Positions 23,894 through 37,043 of a DNA stretch of 64,000 bases are shown in pieces; position 1 is the stretch's first letter, and each line of letters opens with the position of its first letter. This DNA is from Lingula anatina (taxonomy: Eukaryota; Brachiopoda; Lingulata; Lingulida; Lingulidae). Position numbers and translations under genes: made by a program. The notes beneath the pieces are model-generated. The model was not told the origin of the DNA and did not search any database. It saw only the letters and a program-made list of their open reading frames with translations. Location: contig NW_019775396.1 of assembly GCF_001039355.2 (NCBI RefSeq), forward strand, positions 20,627-84,626. Reading direction: 5' to 3'.

Positions 23894-24511
23894 TGAGGAA
23901 AATAATTGAGGAACATGGCTACAGAAATATTCTTTTATAGCTCCATTCCTCATATGATAGATACATATGAAAGATACAGCGTTGGTCCGCTCTATAAGGG
24001 AGACACCGGAGGAAAATATTTGGGCATCTTTAAAAACGTCCCTCTTCCACCCGATGCAGAATATCACTTAACTGACGTGAGGCAAATTGACCAATCTGAC
24101 CTCATTAAATATGATACGTCATATCACGTGATACCAAGACCGGAAATGCCGAAGATCTGGCTTGGTCAAAATACGGCAAAATCGCTCGTCTTGTTGGAAA
24201 GGGGAAAGATAGCTGGATACGGATCAATTAGGCCTGCTAAAAACGGTTTATACCTTGGACCTCTGTATGCAGAAAATACGATTGGAATCATAATTCTCTT
24301 CAAGGGTCTGATAAACCTCATTCCACGAGATTCCAACGTGGATTTTTTTCTGCCTCATAAGAATGAAGCAGGTCGACATGTTCTGAAGGCCAACGAAAGC
24401 ACCGTAGGGTTGTACGACACTTTTCACAAATGTGCTAGGAAAAGTTATATTCCAGCGCCCAAGTGGAATAATGTATTTGCATTACTTTCTTGTGAATGTG
24501 GGCTGTGCTAA
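23894..24511 (+). pseudogene. Broken GNAT paralogue E (exon 3 only)
   Basis: Aligns with exon 3 of the sister genes. The 5' part reads KIIEEHGYRNI, then a 1-base insertion near 23933 shifts the frame, and in the old frame TAG follows at once. Downstream the frame is open to the stop at 24511 with the usual MIDTYERY, YGSIRP, YLGPLYAEN and CGLC landmarks. No exon 1, no exon 2 and no good acceptor were found upstream, so the CoA loop is missing. A start at ATG 23915 could give a truncated protein of about 198 residues, but a dead copy is more likely. Confidence 0.75.
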
Positions 24512-24829
24512 AAATTTGTACGTGTTTTTACGAAGTATTTGTTTCCTCTTTCCTCATATTTTGTCAATATGTCGTCTAAATGTTATCCTATTTGTGTTAA
24601 AAGTAGTCTGCAGACCGATGTCGAACATAAATAAATATAATTCTATTCGGTTGAGAGAAGTGAATTAGAATGGAATTATTTTCTTCTGGGGGCGACACTG
24701 TGTACATTGTGCTAGTTGTGCTATTGGTAAGAATTGTTGGTAAGTTGCGACAGTTGCTCATTCCCTCAGTTAGCGCGGACCAGTTAACGCGTAAATTTTT
24801 AATTTGTCTTTCGTTTTTTTTTTTTTTTT

Positions 24830-24861
<32 letters not shown>

Positions 24862-26117
24862 TTGTTTTTTTTTTTTGGTCATGTTGTTTCAATTTGTTTA
24901 TTATATATGATTCTTTTTATATTATTACTTCATTTGTTTTAATTTTTTTTTATTTAATGTTACAAAGCAAATACTGTAAGCCTACAGTGTATATGCGTGT
25001 GTGTTGTTTTATGTGAGAAGGTTTACGATTATGTGCTTATGTATGAATACTTGCGTGAATGATGATATTTTATGTTTAATTTTCAGAAATTGCAGTGTCG
25101 GTGCAATTAATGTTCATTAATATATTAAATTAATGGTTTCGATTAATAAGAGCTGTTTGGGAAATGGTTTCCCCTTGTGTTATGGAGAGATGAGCTCGGA
25201 AGAGCTGTTTGGGTTGTGATATTCTGTTAAATCCCTATGTAAGGAAAGATGAGCTCAGAACAGCTGTTTGGCATATGATATCCCGGTGATTCCCTATGTA
25301 AGGGAAAGATGAGCTCCGAAGAGCTATCTGGGATGTGATATCCCGGTGATTCTTTTTTGTATAAAAGGGAGAGATGATACATAGGTTTGGTGAGGAGAGG
25401 GTCTCCTCGTGTTTATGATTTATTTATTTATATTGTGTTTTGTTTGTAAATGATTGAAGGTGGGTTGAAAAAAAGTGCGCTAAATGCGTCCGTATGCACT
25501 TTATACAGGTGTGTTGTGTTGTGTTGTTTTATACTTAATGTTATGCAGTGTCGGTTATTGTCTAGGAGAACCTATAGATATGATCGATCCCTGTCAGAAC
25601 TCTGTGACTAAGATAACATCGCATGGTGTAATGGCCACACTGGTTTTTATCTGGTTAGGTGGGCTGATAGTAGTAAAAGGTATGCTCGCAGTAAATGAAT
25701 TGTGTGCGCTAGCCGTTTTCGTAGACAGCTGGTCGTGAAACTAAATGCACAGAAAGGATAAATTACAAAGCTGAAATCGAGTTTTGACGAATAATAGGCA
25801 CCTCTAATGGTGATGACTATTTTAAACACCATTGTTACGTCATCTCAACAACCACGGTATCACTTTCCCTGTGTTAGCATGCCCCTATAATTATGTTCTT
25901 TGTGTAAAGTTCTCTCTTGATATTGAGCTTACCCCTGCTACGTGACAACGCTCCGCCCACTTTGTGACATCACTCCAACCTCACGAATAGTTGAAGAGCT
26001 GTTATAATTATGTCTTATAAGTCTTATTTTAACATTTCATACCGTGCTACGGAGCTGAACACTTCCCTGAACAAAGGCACATTACACGGCATTCCAAAAT
26101 TAGCGACGAAAACAGAA
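24512..26117. other. Intergenic region E-F
   Basis: Holds a poly-T/(GTTTT)n run at 24812-24876, a tandem repeat at 25150-25370 and a TATAAAAGG box at about 25359. An 84-codon frame at 25484-25738 with two hydrophobic stretches matches nothing I know. 25925-26010, next to copy F, has TACGTGACAA and GTGACATCAC sites (CRE-like) and differs from the promoter block of B-D. Confidence 0.5.
25150..25370. repeat. About 60-bp tandem repeat with GATGAGCTC core
   Basis: Three to four units, each with GATGAGCTC, AGAGCTGTTTGG-like and GATATCCCGGTGATTC motifs; the cores lie near 25189, 25249 and 25310. A TATAAAAGG box follows directly. It could be part of a solo long terminal repeat, but I could not fix the ends. 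Confidence 0.65.
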
Positions 26118-29100
26118 ATGTCGTCTCCTATAACTTCACGCTTTTTTCGTGCTGTGCACGACCAGCTGTTGCCTGCGCTGTTCGGGGGACCCCGACCTGT
26201 GCAACAGCGGTCCTTTGCTTCTGACACGGAGGGGAGCCAAGGGGTCACTTTACGCCGAGGCAGAATGGAAGACGTCCCTGGGGTATGGCAAGTGACAGAG
26301 GAAGCCAAATGGAATATGCACCAAGACGTGGTTGAGACCCATTTCAAAATGAGTAACAATGGCTGGATTATCGCAGAAAAGGACGGAAATATAGTGGGTG
26401 AGGAATATTCCTGAATATATTATCCTCTTATTATTGATAAACGGATAGGTTTTCATGTGTTTATTTTTCTATTTGTCTTGTTTACATTTTATAAGAAAGA
26501 TACTTCTCTGTCTAGCTTGTAAGGGCTCATTCTCAATGAAAACCGTAAATCGAACCAACTCCGTGGGGACTCTCGCTGAATGCAATCAGGTTGAGTAGAA
26601 TACAGAAAAGTTGGTAATTGTGCTGTTAAGTATTTCCCGTAGATAGCTATACTAAATAAAGCGGTTTTCTTCAATTGTTTAATTTGTGAGAAGAAGTCAT
26701 ACAATTTAAGTCCTCTGTTGATCTCTTGGAAAACCTGAGTAATTACTTCATTTAAATAAAATATTCCTATACATTAAATCCCTTTTTAGGATTTGTCTAA
26801 ATGCACAAACAAAACCATTAATTTAATTCCTTCCTTGTTACTTTGGGTAACTCCGGAAAGGTAGAATTCATATATCAGGACTATATTCATATACCAAGAA
26901 TGTTCAACCAAAATAGCCAAACTCAGCCCTGAAAAATGCGCCCCAAAAGGGGTTTTATCGTCAGACGCAATTTTCGTTTTTCGCTATTATATAAAGAAGG
27001 CTGATAACCTAACAAAGTACAGTACGAGAACATTGGAAACAAAAGGAGGCTTGTTAATCTGTAGAGTTTTAGTCCGACTGCATTCATTGAGAGTTCCCGT
27101 GGAGTTGAATCAATCTACATAGACCGATAATCATAGCGTGAATGATCTCTAAGTCTCCGGACACTTCAATATCCTGGGCAGTGTAGCATTGTGCCTTAAA
27201 AGGCAGGTCCCGCCTTTGTCGCAGTACATTCCTCACGCTTTCATCAAATTTAATGACAATTCCACATCACAGGGTATAGTTTATTCAGGCCTGTGTCAGA
27301 TCGCATTTCGGAGTATCATATACCCCAGAACAATTTTTGTTGGGCGACTGCGGGCTCATCCCGTCGGTGGTCTGATTGATACCCCGAAATGCGATCTGAC
27401 ACACACCTTGAAAACTGGTAGTGTGGTCCGATATACCGGTTAATTCAGGATCCGTAAACGTGCCGAGTCTGGTATTTGGGTAGGCCTGTTATTCAACTCT
27501 GCGGATCCAATTACAGATTACGGTCGTCTCTCTTTGTGTTTCAATGACAATACATCGGCAACCTGATTGGGACGATCAGGGACGATGTGGTGCTCCGTTT
27601 TAAAAGAGCATCTTTCACTGAGTGAATATTTATAAATAAATACACAACCAGTAGAATTAGAATGAAATATATGTTTACCTCTTATACTCGCATGACCATT
27701 AGCAACTGACCGACGTTGTGGTCTCAGCCTGAGACATTTCATCAGGTACTGTACAAAGGCCTGGGTGGACTTGTCAACTAATTTATTGACATGCAGCTAG
27801 AAATAGTATTTTTTCGTGAGGAAGGCTGGCGTGTAAGGAGATTCCCTTCCCCCTCCGCTGATGAGTGTTTAGGGGAACTTTCCAAGAAAATTTTGAAAAT
27901 TTGAAGCAAAATGGTGAATTTTGGTAGGATTTCACCCCAGAAAGCTGAAGTGTATTTATCTAGTTCTGATAACCTGTTTTAATGACCGAGAAAAATCTAG
28001 TAAATAAATAAAAAACTACATGTGCATTATTAATTAAAAGATATTTATGGGAATACTACATTTTAATTTTTTCAACAGTTATAAATACAAGAAATAAAAA
28101 AGAAACAATATTTTTATGATGAACTGTTTGTTTAACTGTATATATAAGGGCAAACGTATCCATATCATCTAACCGTAAATTTCTTAAACGGTGACTGTCA
28201 TTACCACTGCCATCTGTCAAACAGTTACTCAAAATCAGACATTTTCATGTGTTGGGTATTTTGTTGATAAAACAGTTTTTTGTGCGACGACCTGAAGGGC
28301 CAGCTAGCCATGGCCTTGCCAATAAAAATAATCCACGGAAATTTATTTTCCCAGACTAGCTAAAAGGACCTCTGAAAGTTCATATTATTTCTCTTTATAA
28401 GGTTATAGGTCTTTTTCTCTTCCATTCCCACTGCTCGGAGAAACGGTAGCTTTTTTAAAAGAAGCGAATGTGACGTGTACAAGTTCGACCTTCTTAAAAA
28501 CCCGGCGCAAAACACGTAAAGACCTAGTACTTGGGTGTCAAATTATAAATCTTTCGGTTGAAATATCCGTTAGACAGAGTACATGTACTTACTCTCCACA
28601 ATGTGTCCTCTACTTGCTAAGCAATCTGTCTTATTTGGACATTTTAAGTCGCTCAATAATGGGTTCGGTTGTTAAGGCAGCTCTAATTAATAATGTATAA
28701 TGTTTAAATCTCTGAAATAGTTTTGATGTGCATAATAAATCACAAAAAAATGAGTTATTAAAACAAGATGTGCGTTTGACAAAATTCAAAGAATAAGGAA
28801 AGAAAATGGTGGTTCAATGCATATGTGTAGTGTAACCAATCACGTTTTTCAGGTTGCCTTCTCACGTATAAATTCAATGATGACCTGAGGACTGCGGGTC
28901 ATCTTATAATGTCTCCAAAGATGCGTGGTTATGGTGTGGGTAAGTATATACATGTATTAAATCATGTTAATTAAAAATATATCTCTAACCAGTATTTGAG
29001 AGAGTTTGCGCTCTAAAAGTGGTTATTTTAATAGCACGAACAGCACTTTGTGTAAGATAGACCCCATTTCCATAGATTTTAGATCGATGTATCCCTGTGG

Positions 29101-30141
29101 GGAGCCATACTAGATTACTGTCAGCTTAGCCGGCTTAAGCGTCTGTCCCGCCTACTGAAAGCTGTAAGGGGGTAATTAACTATGGTTCGTGCTCGGCTGA
29201 CTGCAATTTAGCGTGAACCACCAGGGATCTAAATCTTAGTCTCTGGATCGATCTAAATCTCTGGGAATACACCCAAAGGCACTTCTAATAAAAGGAAAAA
29301 CGTCACTCTTTCTGCTGGGGTAACTTCCCTACGTGTCATACCCGTATTTGTTTAATAATATGATAGTCCTAGTCCCATCATACTGTTAATTTTTTTTTTC
29401 AACTTTGTGCACCTCTCCCCCTCTTAACAATATCTTGGATCCGCCTTTGCTTACCAAACATAAGTTCTAAGTAATTGTTGTGATTTTAACCAATATTTTC
29501 TTGCAGGAGGAAAACTGATGATGACATTTTTAGAGGAATTTGGAGACGCAAACGTTCATGCTAGCCTCACTAAGCAAATGTTCGATACATATGAAAGATA
29601 CACCGGTGTCCCGCTTTCTATGGGAAAAGTTGTCGGGAAATATTCCGGCGTCTTCAAGAACACCCCACTTCCACCAGATGCAGAACGCAGTTACCGCTTG
29701 TTAGACGTGACAAAAATTGACCAATCGGATCTGATTGATTATGATGCGTCATACCACGGGGTACCAAGACCGGAAAAGTTGAAGTTATGGCTTGGCCAAA
29801 CAACGGCAGAAACGCTCGTCTTGTTGGAGAAGGGAAAGATAGCCGGGTACGGATCAATCAGGCCTGCTATGAACGGTTTCTCCCTTGGACCCCTCTATGC
29901 AGAAAATACGATTGGAACCATGGTTCTCTTCAAGGCTCTGGTGGACCTCATTCCACGAGATTCCAACGTCGATATTTTAATGCCATATGCAAACGAAGCT
30001 GGTCAAGAGATTCTGAAGGCCAACGAAAGCACAGTGAAACTGTTCGATACCTATCAGAAATTTGCCCTGAAATGCTATTCTCCCCCTCCAAAATGGAATA
30101 ATGTATTTTCATTGTTTTCGAACGCATGCGGAAAATGCTAA
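26118..30141 (+). CDS. GNAT acetyltransferase paralogue F (three exons, 333 aa)
   Basis: Exons 26118-26397, 28853-28939 and 29507-30141, in phase. The start at 26118 is chosen because the leader ACAGAAATG is shared with the sister genes; an in-frame ATG at 26010 would add 36 residues. The presequence is shorter than in the others (MSSPITSRFFRAV...RSFAS) but still basic. The domain starts VTLRRGRMEDVPGVW; exon 2 ends RGYGVG. Exon 3 is the most diverged: MFDTYERYTGVPL, a shifted region VDILMPYANEAGQ and the end ACGKC instead of CGLC. Intron 1 holds a palindrome (27292-27403) and intron 2 a foldback element (29062-29272). Predicted mitochondrial acyl/acetyltransferase, acceptor unknown. Confidence 0.88.
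27292..27403. repeat. Foldback palindrome in intron 1 of copy F
   Basis: Perfect 20-bp arms TGTGTCAGATCGCATTTCGG and its complement at 27384-27403, separated by about 72 bases; a weaker match continues inward. No gene content. Confidence 0.8.
29062..29272. mobile_element. TAGATCGATC foldback element, copy 3 (intron 2 of copy F)
   Basis: Inverted relative to copies 1 and 2: begins CCCCATTTCCATAGATTTTA, has TGTGGGGAGCC, CTGTAAGGGGGTAATTAACT in the middle and ends GATCTAAATCTCTGGGAATA. Confidence 0.72.
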
Positions 30142-32189
30142 GATTATGCGTTTGTATGTATATATGTATTTTGTCCCCTTTTTGGTTTGTGTCAAGTTTA
30201 AGTTTTGGTGTATTTACAATTTATGTTCTTTCAGTTGATTTTATTATTGGCGGAGTCTCAAATCAATTAACATGACTGGACTGAATGATGTATTACGTGT
30301 ATCACCGAGGGTTCAATATTGTGCGTCTCATTGATATTATTCATTTAATATGGAATATTGAAATGCTCAATTAAACGACATACATAAAGGTATAATAGCA
30401 TCGCAGATGTGTGCATAAAAATGATTGACAATAAATGTTTTTAGGGCTAAACAAAAGTCATATGACTTGTATATTCAATATTTCACAAAGTCCATATTAC
30501 GGGGGTGGAAAATACTTAAAAACAAACTTAATTAGACAACGAATATCGTACAGCACTGAATAATTGCTATTCAAGAGGACAATCCTTGTCTTTATGGAAA
30601 AACAGGATATGAGTAGGTTGTGCTTATGTGTGTGTGTGTGGGGGGGGGGGGGAGAAAAAAAACACTTTCCACCTTTTCAGAGGCATATCAAAATACATCC
30701 TGCAGTTTCGGGGGAAAGGGAGACACATATACGAGGGTTCGAGTTCTAAAATATCAAATATAAGTCTTTTTGCCAGAAATTATTTCTAAATGTTGGGTTT
30801 GCTTATTATAAGAGGATATCCGTCAGAAGTCGAATGTTATCTCAGTGTAAATCAAAATGAAAATAAAAGCATCTGAAATCATCTATCAATGAAAGTTTCC
30901 GACAGGCTTATCAGCAAAAGAAACGGGACGTGAATTGATTCAATAGCTTTAAATTTCCCGGTATAGTACCACCTCATTCCACCTGTAAACCGAGTTTAGC
31001 AGAAAAAAATTGCATTTTCTCGTCGGAATACATCTTTCTTAAAATTTGCATCGTCGCAATTGCATGAATGGAAAACGCACCAGTTTTTACACATTTGAAC
31101 GTTTTTTAATGATTCCTTTCTTTTAGAGGCTTGATAAAACTAAAAGCGTACTGGAGCAAACTGCGTTGGGTCTCGTAATGTGCTATAAAGTCAGATGTGA
31201 GGCTTATCTCAGTATAAATCAAGCTCATAGTTTAAAAAAAAGTCACCTGTCTAGGAATGCTCCGTGTGGGCTTCGCAAACAAGGCCTCATCTAAATATAT
31301 AATATTTTACCCCTCGGAAATAAGCTATACATTATCCTATTAACTCCCACTGTAGCTATCATGTACCTACAGTATATGTAGCTGCATGTGGCTACATGTA
31401 TCACATTGCTGTATGTTGATAATAAATAATGTTTTGTTCAGGCGTATAAAGCCCTGTAAATAACGAATCCCAAAATATCGAAACAAGCACAAGCACAATT
31501 TCGCTGGTAATTTTGAGCCACTTTACACACACGTACTGGCCTGCAATGCAAGGCGCATCGCAATGAGCTCCTCTAACATAGTTGACAATAACGCTCAACA
31601 CAATGCACTCAGCTTGCCAGCGCTGTGCTGGTATGGCAACACCTCGAGTTAATCTACGTAATATTTAATATTACAACATGTTTAAACGTGTACAATAAAC
31701 ATGATATCTTTTATTCAATGCATAGGTTATTTATTAATGGACCTTATCAAGCCGCTACGTTTTTCTAAGCATGTATCCAAAGGACATAAATGTATAAAGT
31801 GATGAACTGTTTGATGATATGGTACAGAACTACTATGATGTAAAGAATTAGCAAGACAGCGACCGTGTCCCCAACAAATATAAAAAAGGACCGCTGGTCT
31901 GTTTACAATTTTGTCTGCCTTTCATTATGTACATATTAATAACAGTCTCCTGTATACTTAGGAGCACTGGACCAGTCTTCAGTATACGGTTATGGAATTC
32001 GTTCAAGGTGAAATGTGTGCCTGAAATATGTGTCACGGAAAATATTGTGAGGTAAAGCTTAGGTGTTTTGGACAGTGCGCCATGCGTATGAGCACTCGTA
32101 TGCAGTTTGTGTGCCCGTGAATGTGCACGTGGTTGTATATTCATACTGGCGCATTTTTGTAATCTGGAACATAAGTGGCAAAAGAAAAG

Positions 32190-32221
<32 letters not shown>

Positions 32222-32650
32222 GAGAGGGAGCATCCACAAGTTTTAAAGGATAAATAATAAACACATAAAGGGTAATACTAACGCAATGAAAAGGTTTTTA
32301 TTTGAGTCGCACATATATACCTAATTAAACGCTCACAAAACTATACTCATTCCGACCCCACCCCCAAACAAACGCACACACAGAGAGAGAAAGGAGTAAT
32401 AATAAGTAAAAATAAATGACTTCTCCACACACCTAGTGCGTTTTCTGCCTTCTTCCTAAATTCTTTAATCTTGGTCTCCTTTATCTTGCATGTGCATGCC
32501 TGGCCACACTTTGGCCTGGCTGTCACTCATACCCTTTGACCCGCCCCTTAACATACATGGTTGCATATCGCTATCATGACGTGCTGCGAGACGGAACACA
32601 TTTCTTAACATCTTTAGACCATACAGCAATCCAAAATTAACTTGGCAACG
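30142..32650. other. Intergenic region F-G
   Basis: 30142-30400 is the 3' flank of F. 30628-30661 is a (GT)n/G/A-rich run. 30990-31290 is homologous to 39040-39290, so the intergenic DNA was duplicated with the genes. 31730-32520 is homologous to the 3' end of the DUF885 gene (separate pseudogene entry). A (GA)n run is at 32191-32222. The leader of copy G follows from about 32600. Confidence 0.6.
31848..32510 (-). pseudogene. Truncated DUF885 gene tail (last two exons)
   Basis: 31848-32020 on the minus strand matches the last exon of the DUF885 gene at 46112: acceptor TTTCAG, then THFTLNEFHNRILKTGPVLL, then a different tail ending in a stop. 32433-32510 matches the end of the penultimate exon (KIKEFRKKAENALG) with the donor retained, but its first part (the RY..WPGQA region) is cut off. 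Charged positions of the family are altered, and no upstream exons are present. It lies between GNAT copies F and G, in the position and orientation the full gene has after copy H. Confidence 0.8.
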
Positions 32651-35600
32651 ATGATAACAGAAAAGTTATCTCCCATGTTAGGAAGAAGGCTTTGTAGAAC
32701 TAAGTACGCTGAACTTTTGCCTACATTATTAGGTCGGCATCCATTCTGCAGATTTGTGGGTCCCGTGCCTGTGTCTTGGCGCACCTTCACTTCGAGGGTG
32801 GAGGGAAGCCACGAGCTTCTTCTACGCCCAGGAAAAATGGAAGACGTCCCTGGGGTTTGGAAACTGACAGAGGAAGCCATGTGGAATACACATCAAGATA
32901 TAATCGAAACCCTCTTCAAAATAAGTGAAGAAGGTTGGGTTATCGTGGAAAAGGAAGGAAGAGCAGTGGGTAAGATTTCCATTCTAATAATATTCACACT
33001 TGAAGTATTGGTTTGTTGGTTTGGTTATGTTTGTAAGAAAAGAATTCCATCAGCTCTGTTTAAGTCTATATGTTTGTCTTTGCTTTATATATTCATACAG
33101 CATATTTGGTTTTATATAGTCCTTCGTGTATTATACGATATTAAAATAATTTTTCATTTCGCTTGAACAATTTCAGAAGACATTTGTTCTTTATCCTCGC
33201 TTTTGTGAACAATTATCACAGTGGGCAGAAGTACTATACATGTGAGTCGTTTCTAAGCTGCTTTTTGGGGGATCGCAAAGTAATTTCAGTGTTATCCATT
33301 TCAAAGGGGATCTGGGAAAAGTTCTTGAATAGTTTTATTATTATACCGCGGCCTTCCTCAGTTGTTTAGATGCACAATCTAAAAGAGATGCACAGTTATT
33401 TTTAGTTACGCTATGAAGAAACACGGGTGTCTCAGGTATCATCAGTTTGAAAGCCTCGTGAATTACATTAAGGTTGAACAAAGATGGGTCGCTTAGCATG
33501 AACCATTCGAAACGGCACATTTTTCAAGTGCTACACTTAAACTATAATTATTTACAAAAAAAAAAAAAAAATTGAGGCGAGGGCTTACAGAACCGTTATT
33601 GTATAACCTCTGGGATCGAGAACAAAATGCTCAGTCATGCGTATAGATAATGAGACACTTTTGAATGCAGTGATTGAAATATTATATTTGTATCAGTGAA
33701 GTTATTAATTGACTTTGTAATCACATTTTTATAGTTAGAATATTGTATAACAGCTCTTTAACCAGAAATCCAATAGGCACGTTTTATTATATTTTTTTCT
33801 AGAACATTCCATACAATAATACTAAAAAGGAGTTGCGAGACAGACAAAGAACGTTTCTAGTATCTTTATAGCCGGTTTGAATCGGTTTTGTGATATTAAG
33901 TAATACAGTGAGTGAATTGATATCTGGCACGGTACTGTATAAACACTACGCACTTATATTTTATGTCAAGTACCGCTGTGTTTTGCTCTGCACAATCACG
34001 CTTTTTGTCAAATGCTTAATTGTCAAGCGGATATCTGAGAATACAGTAGAATGCATTAAGTGTTGCATGAGTGGCGTTTCATCGCTAGAAATCTTTTAAA
34101 TATATATTTGTTTATTTGAAAAGGAAAATCAACACCACAGCAACTTTTACGAATATTTTATTTAAAGATACTAGATGCCTAAGGGTGCATTCCCAGAGAT
34201 TTAGATCGATCCAGAGATTTAGATTTAGATCGACCTAACTCCCTGGGGGTTCACGCTAAATTGCAGTCAGCCGAGCGGGCACCATAGTTAATTACCCCCT
34301 TACAGCTTTTAGTAGGTGGAACAGACGCTTAAGCCGGCTAAGCTAACAGTAATCTAGTGAGACTCCCCACAGGGATAGATCGATCTTAAACCTTTGGGAA
34401 TGGGGTCTAAGGCGTTTCTTTATTGGACAGAAGGTGCTTGGTATTATTTAGCAGCCTGATCCCTCTGTTGATGCCACTACCACTTCTTTTTGTTTAATAT
34501 AGCACATTTAAATACTCATACAAATAAACTTGGATTTTTGTATCATATTCGAAGCAGAAATAAGTCTTACTGCAGAGACCGACGACACTGTCACCGACCC
34601 ACTCAACTTAGAATAATCCGGACGTACGTTTGTAAAATGCGTGTCAGTGTGCGGGGACCACAAATGTTTTTCTTCTTCGTAGGTCTACTGTACTATCATG
34701 TTGAGTTTATTGCGTCTTCTATGCTGTCAGCCAAGATGGCGATGTAAGTGGAATCTGTGTCCATTTTGCAATATTGGAAATCGGACGGATCCACGAATTT
34801 TAGCATGAAGTCGTAGTCAAACTCCAACATGCGCAGCTTGGCGTACTGATAGACCATCACACAAACACGGCTAGCCATGTGATCCAAACATGACGTGTTT
34901 GCTGGGGAGAAAGGTCGATTTTTTTATTAGTTTGTAGTATGACCTACAGGTATTACACGCTTTCGCAATTTGATCTAAACGTCGAAAACAGCAGTGGCAT
35001 GTTAACTTTTTGGGAGGCTTTTACTTCACGACAATATTGCACACTTCTTTGATGGTCACAATTTTCCCGTAGTCTAAGTTATCGATCAGCTTCATGGTGT
35101 CAGCGACGATGGCTTTGATCTTGTCTCTGTCTCCCTAACTGCGAGCGTCACTAACGGCATTTCCGAAATTCTCCAAGTAGGCTTTCGGAGTCAGTGTATT
35201 CGACTACCTGGTAGAGGCGCGTCACGCGAAGACCATGCTTTAGATACCATTTTAAAAGAGGGTTCCCAAAACGATTTTTTTTCAAGTCATGGAATAATAA
35301 TCAAAATATTCTACATACGGTATATAGAACTTTCTCCCCGCTCCGCTTTGAAAATAAATTGCGATCCCCTTAAAAGCAGCTCGAAAACGACTTTATTACT
35401 GTTGGCCTATATATTAACAACCAATGCACTTAAACATTATGTCTTATATTGGACTGATCTGGTATCCCATGCATACTTTACAGGTAGTAGACAGGAGTGA
35501 CTGCAATGTTAGTCCGCTAGAAACCGTAGTCAGTTCTTCATTACTTTGTACAGGTGACATTCGTCCCATATACCGGTACACGCACTTACCCCAATACTCT

Positions 35601-37004
35601 GACTAACCCTAACCTGTACTGATCATATGGGACCCCGGACATCTGTAGGCATCGGATAAATAAAAAGTAATTAAACACACATTTTGCATCTCATGCTTCA
35701 CGGTTATACTCAGTAGATACATGTACCATCCATCACTTGTGTCATTATCACACGCCTTAAATAGCGGAGCTGAGACTCCGCGGGAAACTGCAAGACAGCT
35801 AGGTTGAAGCTATCCAACCTAGGATGCTGAAGGCAATTTAAGGGCATGAATCGCTTCTTGTTAACCTATCTGGGGTCAATTAAAAATTTAAAACATGTAT
35901 TGACAGATAAATAGCTTCAATCAATTTCGCAAAAAATAATCATATTCATCTTCCTCAGTTCAACCTCGGTAGTGCAGCCATATTGACAGTTTGAAAATAA
36001 CGAGGGCCACGCCACGAGAGTGTTGCGATATCTGTAAGTCTATGCATAGAATGAATGGGGTATCATGAAAAACCTGCGCTTAAAAGCGCGGTTTTTGATC
36101 TTTGGCTTTTTCCAAAATTGTCACAGAGTTATGAAAAGTGTGATAAAAGGAAGATAACAAGGCCGGTGGGAAAATCCTGGCTTGGAAGGTTTTAACTTTC
36201 GCATTTCCTTTCAGGGCTACAGAACTACATGTGGCGCTGGTTATGCGTGGTAACTGTTTCGGATGCAAGTAAAATAGGTCAAATAATCAAATGAGATTTA
36301 GTGTACTTAAAAATATAAAAGCATTTTGCGGCATTCTTTCAAATTCTGAAAGAAAGGTCAACTAGGAAAATCGATTTGAACCCCTTTATTTTCAGTAGAT
36401 CGCGGCTGAGGTACCCAAGAGGGATAGGTAACGACGTCAGTTAGACTGAGCTTCAGTTCATTATTAGTTGTCAAACTTCATTTATGATTGGAATTATGAT
36501 TGGAATTATGAGCTTGAAAGCAGATATGATAGAAATGCAACTGTGCATTACTAATGATGGTGTTTTTTTCTTTTTTAATTTCTTTATAGGTTGCATTCTG
36601 GCTCATGACTTTAATGATGACCTGACCTCAGTAGGTCACATCATAGTGTCGTCGAAAATGCGGAAACACGGTGTTGGTAAGCAAGTTACAATAAATGAAC
36701 TCTTCCAAATAGTCGTCGTAATATTAACAGGTTATAGTTAATGTCTATTTCAACAGCAGATTATTATTGATCTCTGACTCTGTTCTAAAGCAAATTGATC
36801 AGCGGACGAATTAAGCCTGATCGAGAGAAATTGGATCAAATATGAAAGCTTGCCAACATTTAATTGATCTGCCCCCGCAGGGTCGGCTTGCGTCGGGCAT
36901 GAGGAATGAGAGGAGTTCTCATTATTAATATTATTATTATTATTGTTATTATTATTGCTTAAAGTTGCTTACAGAAAGCATATTTTGATTTAAGCTTGAG
37001 ACTT

Positions 37005-37043
<39 letters not shown>

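Noticed and set aside
25484-25738. 84-codon open frame with two hydrophobic stretches
   Set aside because: No recognisable family, no paralogue in the window and no splice evidence; reported only as part of a finding.
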